From Actinomycetota bacterium (GTDB lineage Bacteria; Actinomycetota; Acidimicrobiia; IMCC26256; VFJJ01): a stretch of 40,507 nt of DNA. Below, one piece after another: positions 7,592 through 15,832 of this stretch (within the stretch, counting starts at the first letter, position 1; each line of letters starts with the position of its first letter). The translations under genes and the position numbers were made by a program. The stretch spans positions 1 through 40,507 of the forward strand of contig VFJJ01000080.1 in the NCBI GenBank assembly GCA_009886115.1, read 5' to 3'. Under the pieces are notes generated by a model that ran no database searches, had not been told where the DNA came from, and saw nothing but the letters and a program-made list of their open reading frames with translations.

Positions 7592-7946
7592 ATGCCCGCA
7601 CGCCACTCACCCGTCGCGTCGTCGCCCCGATCCGGCCGGACGCCGGCCCGTCGACATCGCGACCTGTCGCTCCCCGTCGGTCGGATCGCCGGGATCCCCA
7701 TTCGCCTGCACCGTCGACCACGATGCTCCGGTCCTGCACCCGGCAGAAGCCCTCGACCACGCGGTTGAGGACGAGCTGTGGCCGTCCGGTCATCCGGCGC
7801 TCGCCGTGGTCGATGCCGAAGGCCGGGTCGTCGGGCTGCTCGGTACCGACGACGTCGCCCACGTGGTCGAACGGGCCGGACCCCAGCAGCCACACGGGTC
7901 ACAGACCCCAGGGTTCAGACCCGGGCGACCTTGGTCCAGGCGCTGA
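7592..7946 (+). pseudogene. Internally deleted site-2 protease (M50B with CBS), Rip3-like
   Basis: An ATG at 7592, 14 bases after the Usp stop, opens a frame whose residues 27-40 read SLPVGRIAGIPIRLH, the usual N-terminus of Rip3-type site-2 proteases just before the first membrane helix. That frame stops soon after. About 15 bases on, a different frame reads LAVVDAEGRVVGLLGTDDVAHVVERA, a typical C-terminal CBS half-motif of the same protein family. Everything between, including the HExxH and membrane helices (about 300 residues in family members), is missing. The Usp neighbour is the expected partner. The residual C-terminal frame runs into the oppositely oriented VOC gene. I consider it a non-functional remnant. 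Confidence 0.6.
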
Positions 7947-8379
7947 CGGGCTCGGCGCCGGACTGGTACTCGAGCACCTGCACGTCGAACTGGATCGGCA
8001 ACAGGTACCGCACATAGAACGCGTGCACCGTGACCGTGGGACCGACCAGGTCGTCGTAGACCTTCAGGCTCACCCGAGCGTCGCGGGCTTGCCACTCCTG
8101 GCAGCGGGCCAGTATCCGGTCGACCTCGGCGCGGTCGTCCATGAGCAGACCCAGGTGGTCGTAGCCCGGCGACGAGATCGGCTTCTTGCTCTCGGCGCAC
8201 AGGATGAACTGACCCTCGTCGACCCGGAGATACAGGCAGTCCTGGCCGACGACGTTCACGTCGGACGCCTCCCAGCCGAACACGTCGCTGTAGAACGCGC
8301 CGATCTCGTTGCGAAGCGTCCGATCGAGCACACCGACGGGGTAGGTCAACTCCATGTGGTTGAAGCGCATGTTCGCCAT
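7915..8379 (-). CDS. VOC (glyoxalase/bleomycin-resistance/dioxygenase) family protein
   Basis: The 154-residue protein has the paired beta-alpha-beta-beta-beta modules of the vicinal-oxygen-chelate fold. Putative metal ligands are H in MRFNHMELTYP near residue 8, H in GYDHLGLLMDD near 74, and E in DVQVLEYQSG near 137. Members include ring-cleaving dioxygenases, isomerases and lyases, so the activity cannot be named. It is the last gene of a minus-strand group (acyl-CoA synthetase, VOC, VOC), with 42 bases between the two VOC genes. The annotated ATG at 8379 is followed by a second ATG three codons on that is equally plausible. Confidence 0.82.
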   Translation of the reverse strand: MANMRFNHMELTYPVGVLDRTLRNEIGAFYSDVFGWEASDVNVVGQDCLYLRVDEGQFILCAESKKPISSPGYDHLGLLMDDRAEVDRILARCQEWQARDARVSLKVYDDLVGPTVTVHAFYVRYLLPIQFDVQVLEYQSGAEPVSAWTKVARV

Positions 8380-8421
8380 GGCCGCATGCTCTCACGGCTG
8401 GCCGGCGACCGCCCATCAACC

Positions 8422-8976
8422 TCAGCGGCGGTGCTCGGGAAAGTAGTGCTGCAGCTCGATGTGCTGGCCGATCGTGAGGAAGCCGGCGGCCACGACGTCG
8501 GTGTGGACGAACGCCTGCACGAAGGTGTCGCCGAACGAGCCCGGGTCGCCCGGGCGGAACACGGCCCGGACACCGATGCGGCCCTCGAGCTCGGGATGGT
8601 TGTCGCCAGCGTCGGCGATCCGGACGACGGTCGCCTCCCACGAGTCGAGCGCTGCGAATCCGATGCCGAAGTGGAAGGCTCGCTGGGGCGCCCGGGCGAG
8701 CAGCTCGAGGTACGACCTCCCGGCGTCGCCGTCCAGCGACCCGGCCAGGGCCTGCTCGAAGCCCCACTGCTCGGGCGTCACCTCGGACGCATAGATCGCG
8801 TTGTCGAGGAAATCACCGGTGCCCGGATCGACTCGGACCGACAGGAAGGGCCCGCCGCTGTCACGGTGCTCGCAGCCCAGGAGCTCGAACACCAGCTTGG
8901 CCAGCTCGCGTTCGCCCGGGCGGTACACCATCTCGACGTGGTTGAGCATCCGGTCGGCCGTCACCGAGATCGCCAT
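8422..8976 (-). CDS. VOC family protein, second copy
   Basis: A 184-residue protein of the same broad fold as its downstream neighbour but longer and only distantly similar. It contains LNHVEMVYRPGE near the start, RAFHFGIGFAALDSWEATV in the middle and a C-terminal HIELQHYFPEHRR whose glutamate could be a metal ligand. The tandem arrangement could allow a heterodimer or two steps on related substrates. It lies 80 bases downstream of the acyl-CoA synthetase stop, and co-transcription is likely. No specific reaction can be assigned. Confidence 0.75.
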   Translation of the reverse strand: MAISVTADRMLNHVEMVYRPGERELAKLVFELLGCEHRDSGGPFLSVRVDPGTGDFLDNAIYASEVTPEQWGFEQALAGSLDGDAGRSYLELLARAPQRAFHFGIGFAALDSWEATVVRIADAGDNHPELEGRIGVRAVFRPGDPGSFGDTFVQAFVHTDVVAAGFLTIGQHIELQHYFPEHRR

Positions 8977-9056
8977 GGTCGCTCCCTGTCACGTCGGCTC
9001 GCGCGGCCACGGTGGTTGCCGGGTGCGTGACCTGCGTCCAGATTGGCACCTGCGGG

Positions 9057-10613
9057 TCACGCCCCGCCATCGACGTGGGTCTGCAGCGCCTCGAAGCGCT
9101 GTCGCACCAAGGCCTTCTGGACCTTCTGGGTCGCACCGGCCTTGGGGAGCTCATCGACGAACATCACGTGCCCGGGCTTCTTGTACGACGCCAGTCGGGC
9201 TGCGCAGTGCTCGACCACCACCCGGGCCGTCACCCGTCCGACGGCCTCCGGGGAGAGGATCACCGCGGCCAGCGCGGCCTCACCCCAGCGGGCGTCGGGT
9301 ACGCCCACCACGGAAACCTCGAGGACCCCGACGATCTCGAGGATCGCCCGCTCGAGCTCCGTCGGGAAGATCGACTCGCCGCCCGAGCGGATGACCTCCT
9401 TGAGCCGTCCGCAGATGTACAAGAAGCCGTCATCATCGGCGGTGGCCAGGTCACCGGTGTGATACCAGCCGTCGCGGAGGACGTGGGCGGTCTCCTCAGG
9501 ATTCTCGAAGTACTCCGAGAGCAGGTAGTCGTTGCGCACCACCAGCTCACCGGCTTCCCCGTGTGCCACCTCGCGACCCGTCGTCGGGTCGAGGAGGCGG
9601 ACGTCGACCCCGATCGGCGCCCGCCCGATCGACGATGGGCGCCGGCGCGATTCCTCGGCCGGCAGGATCGTGCACGGTCCGGCCTCCGAGGAGCCGTAGT
9701 GGATACGGATGCCGTCGACCCCGAAGGCGGCGCAGGCGTCCTCGACGTCGGCGCGGCTCATGGCTGACGTACCGCTGTCGAGGTGCACCAACGACGAGAG
9801 GTCGTGGCGATCCAGGTCCGGGAGCGCGACGACCGACCGCAGCATCTCGGGAATGGCGTAGAACTGCGTGCAGCGCTCCTGCGCGATGGCCTGGGCGATC
9901 TCGTCGGGCGCCGCCCGAGCCAGCAACACCACCGTCGCCCGGTTGCGCCAGAAGCTCAAGCTCAGTGCCCAGCCCGACATGTGGAACCAGGGGAACGCCA
10001 CCAGGCCGATGTCGTCCTCTCCCGTCCCACGGGCGCTCATCACGGGTTGCGCCGTCTGGAGCACGTAGTCGCGGTGCGAGTGCACGGCGCCCTTGGGAGC
10101 GCCCGTGGTCCCGCTCGTGAAGAAGATCACATGCGGATCGGTCTCGGCCACCGGGAACGTGGGCTCTTCGCTCGACTGCCCGGACAACAACGCCTCGTGC
10201 TCATCGGTGCCGAACACGGTGATGAGCGCCATGTCAGGCGCCGTGGCCCGAAGGGTCGGCAGCATGTCGATGAACGAGGCGTCGACGACGAGCGCGCGGG
10301 GTCGACACGCCTGCAGTGCCGCAACGACCTCGTCCGACCGGAACCGGGCGTTGATCGGGACCACGACCGCGCCCCGTTTGAGCGACCCGAAGAACACCGC
10401 GCCCCACTCGGTGTTGTTGAACATGAGCACGGCCACCCGGTCGCCCCGCTCGACACCACGCGCCGCCAAGAGGCGTGCGAAACGGTTGGCCCGAGCATTC
10501 AGCTCACCGAAGGTGACCACCTGGCGCTCTGGTCCATCGCGATAGATGGTGGCCGGGCGGTCGGGAACCACCGCCGCGGCCCGTCGGAGCATCTCACCGA
10601 GTACCAGGGCCAT
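9057..10613 (-). CDS. Class I adenylate-forming acyl-CoA synthetase
   Basis: The 518-residue enzyme activates a carboxylic acid with ATP and CoA. It carries the P-loop-like FFTSGTTGAPKGAVHSH near residues 160-176, an A5-type YGSSEAGP, the hinge region WYHTGDLATADDDGFLYICGR near 383-403, KEVIRSGGESIFPTELE just after, and the C-terminal catalytic-lysine region PKAGATQKVQKALVR near 494-508. The length is normal for medium/long-chain or aromatic acyl-CoA ligases. It is followed by two VOC genes on the same strand. The exact acid is unknown. The ATG at 10613 gives the expected ALVLGEMLRRAAAVVPDRPA start of the family. Confidence 0.92.
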   Translation of the reverse strand: MALVLGEMLRRAAAVVPDRPATIYRDGPERQVVTFGELNARANRFARLLAARGVERGDRVAVLMFNNTEWGAVFFGSLKRGAVVVPINARFRSDEVVAALQACRPRALVVDASFIDMLPTLRATAPDMALITVFGTDEHEALLSGQSSEEPTFPVAETDPHVIFFTSGTTGAPKGAVHSHRDYVLQTAQPVMSARGTGEDDIGLVAFPWFHMSGWALSLSFWRNRATVVLLARAAPDEIAQAIAQERCTQFYAIPEMLRSVVALPDLDRHDLSSLVHLDSGTSAMSRADVEDACAAFGVDGIRIHYGSSEAGPCTILPAEESRRRPSSIGRAPIGVDVRLLDPTTGREVAHGEAGELVVRNDYLLSEYFENPEETAHVLRDGWYHTGDLATADDDGFLYICGRLKEVIRSGGESIFPTELERAILEIVGVLEVSVVGVPDARWGEAALAAVILSPEAVGRVTARVVVEHCAARLASYKKPGHVMFVDELPKAGATQKVQKALVRQRFEALQTHVDGGA

Positions 10614-10677
10614 GCCGGGGAGTCTGCGAGGGGCGACGACCGTTTGTCGACCTGCCAGCGTTCCGGTGCTTGACGAC

Positions 10678-10690
10678 CCCCGTGCCGGGG
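10678..10690 (-). terminator. Hairpin at the end of the sigma-like fusion gene
   Basis: CCCCG (10678-10682) pairs with CGGGG (10686-10690), directly after the stop of the minus-strand gene. Around it, CTGCCAGC (10652-10659) and GCTGGCAG (10702-10709) form an outer inverted repeat. There is no T-run. It may end transcription before the acyl-CoA synthetase, but it also covers that gene's upstream region. Confidence 0.35.
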
Positions 10691-10691
10691 C

Positions 10692-12437
10692 TCAACCGTC
10701 GGCTGGCAGAGGTGGGGGCGGCGGCGGAAGCGGGACGATCGTCGTGGTCGTCGGCGCCAACGTCGTCGTGGTCGTCGGCGCCAACGTCGTCGTGGTCGTC
10801 GGCGCCAACGTCGTCGGGGTCGTGGGTCGCTGGCGGCGGGTGGTGGTGGTCGTGGGCACCAACGTCGTCGTGGTCGTCGCAGGCGACGTGGTGGACGTGG
10901 TCGGCGCCACACCGGTCGTCGTCGAGGTGGCCCTCGGCGACGTGGTGACGACCTGCGGCGTGGTCACGATCGTCGTCGTCGAGGTCGTCACGGTGGGCGT
11001 CGACCGGGTGACCGTGGTGGTCTCCGGGCCCGTGGTGGAGGTGACGTCGACCACGGGTGCTGGCGGCGCAGCAACGGTCGGCGGGACCACGCGCACCCGC
11101 GGTCGAGTGGTCGTGACCGGGATCGTCGTCGTGGGGGCCGGGGTGGGGGTCGCAGCGCGAGCCGACTGCGACAAGGTGACGTCGGGCGAGGTTGTGGCGC
11201 GATCGGTCGACTCCACGGGATCGGTGTTGCCGTCTCCGCTCCCGTCGGGTGGGACGGCCTCCGTGGCGACCGGGGCCGAGGAACTCCCGACGACCTCGAT
11301 CTCGAGGCTCGAGATGTCGGTGCTCGAATCGGGGTCGGCGTTGCTCGTGCGAGCCGCCAGGACCACGCCCAGGCTGGCGCTGGTTCCGACCAGCACCAGC
11401 ATCGCGGCTGCCGCCCACCGACGTCGCGGTCGACGCACCGAGAAACCCGGGAGCACAGTCGATGCGCTTCGCGCCGACCGGCTGGCGACGAGACCCGCGG
11501 CTCGCCGTCGCCCGGGCGGCGACACGTCGATGAGGCTCGCACCCGCTCTGGCCCCGCCATGGTCGCCGGTTCCGTCGACGGCTTCTGTCTCGCCCACGGC
11601 CGGGATCGGCGTCCCCGCACCCGACGCCCCCGCACCCGATGACCCCGCACCTGACGAGCCGGCGGCACGGGCGACCGCGCCCCCGGAACGTGCTGCCTTG
11701 ACCGCCTTGACGTAAGGCCGAACGGCCGAAGCCGTCCCCAACGCGAGCTGGGCAACGCTGCGAGCCAGAGCTCGGGGGATGTCGCTCACGTCGCTCGAGG
11801 CTCGCTGACATGGCGCGCATTCGACGACGTGGGCCTCGACCAGCTCGACCTGTTGACGCGACAAGGCCTCGCGAGTGAAGGCCGGCAACAGGGCCGCGAT
11901 CTCGGTGCAGGCGTCTGGGCAGCCATCTTGATAGTCGCGGATGTACGCCTGGCGAAACGCCTCACGGGCACGACCGACCAACGGGTCGACGGCACGGGCG
12001 TCAAGCCCGACATGGCAGGCAACCTCGACGGCGGCGGCGCCCTCCACGTCGGCGTGCCACAAGGCGGTCTGCCAACGTTGCGACAACGTGGCCAACGCTC
12101 GGGTCGCCCGCTCAGCCGAAGGATCCAGCCGGCGGGCCGCGGGCCGGCGGCGGATCCGGTGCTCGTCGGCGAGAGCGCGAACGATGCCGAGGGCGAACGG
12201 GCGAAACGCGGAGGCGACCTCGAGCTCGTGCCGGACACCGGCAGCGATGCGGCGCTCCAACTCGGGGAGGCACCCGGGAGCATCGACCCCCTCGGGGAGC
12301 ACCTGACGGAGGTAGAGGAGCAGGGCCGGCTGATGCCGGAAGAGCAAGACCCCCAAGGCATCGGGGTCGCCCGAGCGGGCTGCGGCGACGAGCGCCGGGT
12401 CGGATGTTGGATGCAGCTCGTCAGGCATCCCGGTCAT
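10692..12437 (-). CDS. ECF sigma-like protein fused to zinc-finger, TM helix and Thr-rich tail
   Basis: From ATG 12437 the protein is 581 residues. Residues 10-75 (LVAAARSGDPDALGVLLFRHQPALLLYLR) resemble sigma region 2. Residues 105-170 (LATLSQRWQTALWHADVEG, then a helix-turn-helix-like VEVACHVGLDARAV and RAREAFRQAYIRDY) resemble region 4. Near residue 205, HVVECAPC matches the HxxxCxxC of zinc-finger anti-sigma domains. A membrane helix lies near 340-362 (WAAAAMLVLVGTSASLGVVLAA). The external tail is Thr/Pro/Val-rich, ending in TTTTTLAP repeats and a polyproline tract. This is the sigma/anti-sigma fusion plan known in some actinobacterial ECF groups, implying a membrane-tethered regulator. 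A longer start at 12503 is less likely. Confidence 0.7.
   Translation of the reverse strand: MTGMPDELHPTSDPALVAAARSGDPDALGVLLFRHQPALLLYLRQVLPEGVDAPGCLPELERRIAAGVRHELEVASAFRPFALGIVRALADEHRIRRRPAARRLDPSAERATRALATLSQRWQTALWHADVEGAAAVEVACHVGLDARAVDPLVGRAREAFRQAYIRDYQDGCPDACTEIAALLPAFTREALSRQQVELVEAHVVECAPCQRASSDVSDIPRALARSVAQLALGTASAVRPYVKAVKAARSGGAVARAAGSSGAGSSGAGASGAGTPIPAVGETEAVDGTGDHGGARAGASLIDVSPPGRRRAAGLVASRSARSASTVLPGFSVRRPRRRWAAAAMLVLVGTSASLGVVLAARTSNADPDSSTDISSLEIEVVGSSSAPVATEAVPPDGSGDGNTDPVESTDRATTSPDVTLSQSARAATPTPAPTTTIPVTTTRPRVRVVPPTVAAPPAPVVDVTSTTGPETTTVTRSTPTVTTSTTTIVTTPQVVTTSPRATSTTTGVAPTTSTTSPATTTTTLVPTTTTTRRQRPTTPTTLAPTTTTTLAPTTTTTLAPTTTTIVPLPPPPPPLPADG
10738..10809 (-). repeat. 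Three tandem 24-base repeats coding for the Thr-rich tail
   Basis: Units at 10738-10761, 10762-10785 and 10786-10809 are nearly identical and encode LAPTTTTT-type octapeptides on the minus strand. The period keeps frame, so copy number can vary without breaking the gene; flanking GTCGTCGTG-rich sequence is more diverged. Confidence 0.85.
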
Positions 12438-12547
12438 GGCTGCATGGTAGCCCTCGCGACCCGTCGAGCGCACTGCGTGAGTGTTCTTCTGCCCAGCGCC
12501 CACCCTCCGCGCCGAATCTCAGCGCTCTCAGGGCACGGAACGTGGCC

Positions 12548-14002
12548 TCACGCCTCGACGGCCGTCCCCACGAAGAAGTCGGGAGCCACTGCGGTGAGCA
12601 TGCTGCGAGGGTTGTCGTGAACGAAGGCTCGGAACTGCTCCTGGGTCAGCAGGCCGTCCTCGACGAGATCCCAGGCCTCGGCCAGGGTCGAGGCCATGTC
12701 GGTGACGTCCCAATGGCCGATGTCGGACGAGAAGATGGGGCGCAAGGTCTTGGGCAGCGCGGGTGAGAAGGCGAACGCCAAGGTGCGGTCGTCGGCCTCG
12801 CAGCCGAAGTAGAAGTGGTCGGCGAACAGCGACACGAGCTCGTGCTCGTCGGCGGCGTCGACGAAGCGCCAGTCGTCGAGATGGGCGGGAGGGGCACCGG
12901 TCGCGGGGAGCAGCCGGGCGTCGGCTTCCAGGTCCGCCCGATGGCGACCCTCGGGCACGAGGCCCTCGCCGTGCTTCTCGAGCAGGCCGACGAGCAGGCT
13001 CCAGTCGATCGCGTCGGGTGACAGCTCGTGGATCGCCGTCCCGTTGCGCTTCTCCCAATGCTCGACCATGTCGGTCATCAGGGTCGTGGCCCAGTTGACG
13101 CCGCACTCGAGGACGCCGATGGGCAGCTGCGGGAAACGCCGCGTCACGCCGCTCATGAACAGCGACTTGGCCTGGTGGTACATCTTCTCGGCCAAGGCCC
13201 CGATGTGGTTGTACGAGTAGCTCGTGGTCGAGGTGAAGTTGTTGGGCGCGATCTGGCCGATGCCGCCGTGGGCCGTGACGGCGAAGCCGAGGCGCTCGAA
13301 GGTGGCCCACACCGGGTCGTAGTCGTGGGTGCTGTCGAGGCCGAACGTGTCGAACCAATGGGTCTGGCCCGGCATCAGGAACGGCGATGCGTGCCCGGCC
13401 AGGGGCTCGGGGATGCGTCGGTAGACCCCCTCGGGGATCACCGCGACCTTGAGCCCCAAGGCCTTGGCGTGCTCGAGCTCGGCGATGGCCTCGGCCGGGG
13501 TGTGCATGGGAATGATGGCGGCCACGGTGAGGTGGCGAGCGAAGGGCCGATAGGTCTCGGCGTAGAAGGAGTTCCAGCCGCGACACAGCGCTTGGCGGAG
13601 CTCGTCGTCGTCGGGCGCGGCAGAGCCGAGCGACTTGCTGCCGTAGAGCACGGCGAAGTCGATGCCGAGCTCACCCATGCGCTCGACGAGGAGGCGGGGC
13701 AGGACGGCCGTCGCCAGATCGAGCGTGTTCCGAGCCGGCGTGGCCCACCAGGCAGACTGCGGGAGCCCGTGGCGCATGCGCTCGGCGGGAGACCCCGAGC
13801 CGAGGATTCGGGCCATCTCGGTGCCCCGCTGGCGGTACCGGTCGAACAGCGGCTGGCCCATCGCCTCGCGGAGGAACGGCTCGACCGCGGGCAGGTACTC
13901 CTGGACATGACCGTCGCAGTCGATGACCGGATGCGTCAGCTGCTCGCGCACGGATTGGGAACGCGATGCCTCGCCGGGCTCGCGCATCGGCCTTCGGGTC
14001 AT
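12548..14002 (-). CDS. Amidohydrolase-2 family metal-dependent hydrolase
   Basis: The 484-residue protein belongs to the amidohydrolase group that includes decarboxylases of the ACMSD type. It has the first metal-binding motif VIDCDGHVQE near residues 26-35, a histidine in AVTAHGGIGQI, VLECGVNW, and the C-terminal aspartate motif IFSSDIGHWDV near 430-440, a position also used for the catalytic Asp (WGTDFPH in the second family member at 33291). Such enzymes hydrolyse C-N/C-C bonds or decarboxylate ring-derived acids. It lies 82 bases downstream of the mycofactocin-type SDR on the same strand, so the two probably work on one pathway. The substrate is unknown. Confidence 0.87.
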   Translation of the reverse strand: MTRRPMREPGEASRSQSVREQLTHPVIDCDGHVQEYLPAVEPFLREAMGQPLFDRYRQRGTEMARILGSGSPAERMRHGLPQSAWWATPARNTLDLATAVLPRLLVERMGELGIDFAVLYGSKSLGSAAPDDDELRQALCRGWNSFYAETYRPFARHLTVAAIIPMHTPAEAIAELEHAKALGLKVAVIPEGVYRRIPEPLAGHASPFLMPGQTHWFDTFGLDSTHDYDPVWATFERLGFAVTAHGGIGQIAPNNFTSTTSYSYNHIGALAEKMYHQAKSLFMSGVTRRFPQLPIGVLECGVNWATTLMTDMVEHWEKRNGTAIHELSPDAIDWSLLVGLLEKHGEGLVPEGRHRADLEADARLLPATGAPPAHLDDWRFVDAADEHELVSLFADHFYFGCEADDRTLAFAFSPALPKTLRPIFSSDIGHWDVTDMASTLAEAWDLVEDGLLTQEQFRAFVHDNPRSMLTAVAPDFFVGTAVEA

Positions 14003-14084
14003 GGTTTCCCCATCTTCTCGGAACGAGCGACCACGTCGGCGCCGGCGAAGTCGGCGCGAGCGGCGGGACGGCAGGATCGCGGGC

Positions 14085-14927
14085 TCAGCTCGCGACGTTG
14101 CCGGCGTTGGGCTTGATCATCGCGCCGGCGTCGACGATCAACGTGTGCCCGGTGACCCACATGGCGTCGCTCGAGAGCAGGTACACCACCGCCGGCGTTG
14201 TCGATTCCTCGGGCTTCACCAAGCCGGCGCCGAGCAGGTCCATCCCGTCGAACTGGCTGAACATGTCGGCCCGGGTGAGCCCGTTGGCCTCGGCGAACGA
14301 GTCGACCATCGGCGAGTCGACCGCACCGGGACAGATCATGTTCACCCGGATGCCGTAGGGGCCGAGCTCGTTGGCGAGACCCTTGCCGAGGCCGATCACG
14401 CCGTGCTTGGCCGCTCCGTACGACGTGAGCCACGGGAAGGTCATGAGGCCTGCGGTGCTCGACGTGAGCACGATGGCCCCGCCCCGTCCAGCCTTGATGA
14501 TCTCGGGCACAACGTACTTCACGGTGAGGAAGGTCCCGGTGAGGTTGACGGCGATGATGTCGTTCCAGTGCTCCTCGTCGGTGTTCCAGACCTCGCGGGT
14601 GAGCGGCATGGCGCCCTGCTGGGCCACGAGGTAGTTGATCGCGCCGAACCTGTCGAGCGTCTCGCTCACGCCGGCGCGCACCTGGGCCGAGTCGCGTACG
14701 TCGACGGTGACGGGGAGAGCCTCGCCACCCACGTCCTTCACGAGGCGCACCGTCTCGTCGAGGTCGTCGCGCGATGCCATGCGGTAGGGCGGGTTGGTGG
14801 TGGCGTCGTTGGCGATGTCCCACAACGCGACCCGGCAGCCTTCGCGGGCGAGCGCCACGGCGTGGCTGCGTCCCTGGCCCCGGGCCCCTCCGGTGATCAC
14901 CGCGACCTTCCCGTCGAACTTCCCCAC
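14085..14927 (-). CDS. Mycofactocin-coupled SDR family oxidoreductase
   Basis: The 280-residue protein has the variant nucleotide-binding motif TGGARGQGRSHAV (residues 12-24) and an insert containing NPPYRMASRDDLDETVRLV, both hallmarks of the SDR subfamily whose NAD(H) is held in place and re-oxidised by the redox peptide mycofactocin. The catalytic YxxxK is Y170/K174 (SYGAAKHG), with the upstream serine in VLTSSTAG. It oxidises an alcohol or carveol-like substrate. It leads the minus-strand group with the amidohydrolase and is divergent from the SDR operon at 15032. Its presence implies mft genes elsewhere in the genome; none are in the window. Confidence 0.9.
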   Translation of the reverse strand: MGKFDGKVAVITGGARGQGRSHAVALAREGCRVALWDIANDATTNPPYRMASRDDLDETVRLVKDVGGEALPVTVDVRDSAQVRAGVSETLDRFGAINYLVAQQGAMPLTREVWNTDEEHWNDIIAVNLTGTFLTVKYVVPEIIKAGRGGAIVLTSSTAGLMTFPWLTSYGAAKHGVIGLGKGLANELGPYGIRVNMICPGAVDSPMVDSFAEANGLTRADMFSQFDGMDLLGAGLVKPEESTTPAVVYLLSSDAMWVTGHTLIVDAGAMIKPNAGNVAS

Positions 14928-14984
14928 GACCAGCCCTCCTCGCCCGTCCCCGAGCCGTTGGCGTCACCCGACCAGCGAGGCGTT

Positions 14985-15022
14985 CTACCACCTACTGGCG
15001 ACGGGAGGTACCTCGGTGGTAG
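14985..15022. promoter_or_regulatory. Palindromic operator candidate in the divergent SDR intergenic region
   Basis: Within the 104 bases between two divergent SDR genes, CTACCACC (14985-14992) and GGTGGTAG (15015-15022) form a perfect 8-base inverted repeat. A separate perfect 10-base palindrome GAGGTACCTC (15005-15014) lies between them. Placement just upstream of the ATG at 15032 suits a repressor site acting on both directions. No regulator gene is adjacent. Confidence 0.5.
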
Positions 15023-15031
15023 GCACCGGGC

Positions 15032-15829
15032 ATGGCCGGATCGTTGGAGAGCAAGGTCGCGATCGTCACCGGAGCCGGTTCGGGGATCGGACGGGCTACG
15101 GCGCTGCGGACGGCCGAGGAGGGGGCGGCCGTTGTGGTGGCCGACCTGAACCTGGCCGGCGCCGAGGAGACCGTGGCCCTCGTCGAGGCCGCCGGGGGCC
15201 GCGCTTTCGCCGTCCGGGTCGACGTGTCGGTCGAGGCCGACGTGGCCCACATGGTGGCAGCGGCCGTCGACACCTTCGGCGCGCTGCATCTGCTCCACAA
15301 CAACGCCGCCGACGTGGGCATCGTGCCGCGCGATGTCGACGTCGTGAACCTCGAGGTCGAGGTCTGGGACCAGTCGATGGCCGTGAACCTGCGCGGACCC
15401 TTCCTCGGCTGCAAGCACGCCATCCCCCACATGCTGCGCGCCGGCGGTGGCGCGATCGTCAACACGTCCTCGACCGTAGGGCAGATCGGAGATCTGTCGC
15501 GGGTGGCGTACGGCGTCTCGAAGGCGGGCGTCGACTCACTCACCCGCCACGTGGCGACCATCCACGGCAAGCAGGGGATCCGCTGCAACGCCATCGCCCC
15601 GGGGCCGATCTTCACCCCGGCGCTCGAGGCGAACATCCCCAAGGAGCAGCTCGAGGTCTTCGTGGGCAACTTGGTCACCCCGTATGCGGGACAACCCCGC
15701 GACATCGCCGACATGGTGGTGTACCTGTTCAGCGATCAGGCCCGGTTCATCACCGGTCAGGTCATCAACGTCGACGGCGGCATGTGCATGCACACCCCCA
15801 CCTTCGGCGAGTTCACCAAGGGAGGATGA
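15032..15829 (+). CDS. SDR family NAD(P)-dependent oxidoreductase
   Basis: The 265-residue classical SDR has TGAGSGIG near residues 14-21, DVSVEADV, the structural NNA motif (LLHNNAADV near 88-96), NTSS near 145-148, the catalytic Y160/K164 (VAYGVSKAG) and a C-terminal FITGQVINVDGG. Aspartate after the second strand (VVVADLN) favours NAD over NADP. It is the first gene of a tight plus-strand operon with another SDR, an amidohydrolase and a P450, and resembles its neighbour at 15833 (both have CKHAIPHM). This suggests duplication within the pathway. Likely an alcohol dehydrogenase or ketoreductase of a catabolic route. Confidence 0.9.
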   Translation: MAGSLESKVAIVTGAGSGIGRATALRTAEEGAAVVVADLNLAGAEETVALVEAAGGRAFAVRVDVSVEADVAHMVAAAVDTFGALHLLHNNAADVGIVPRDVDVVNLEVEVWDQSMAVNLRGPFLGCKHAIPHMLRAGGGAIVNTSSTVGQIGDLSRVAYGVSKAGVDSLTRHVATIHGKQGIRCNAIAPGPIFTPALEANIPKEQLEVFVGNLVTPYAGQPRDIADMVVYLFSDQARFITGQVINVDGGMCMHTPTFGEFTKGG

Positions 15830-15832
15830 GCC

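Noticed and set aside
10738-10809. Possible CRISPR-like array
   Set aside because: Units are directly adjacent without spacers, in frame, and encode a Thr-rich peptide.
10546-11715. Plus-strand Val-rich frame with VVVVGANV repeats
   Set aside because: It is the complement of the Thr-rich tail repeats of the minus-strand fusion gene.
13028-14116. Plus-strand frame of 362 codons opposite the amidohydrolase
   Set aside because: Antisense shadow of a well-supported gene; no motif.
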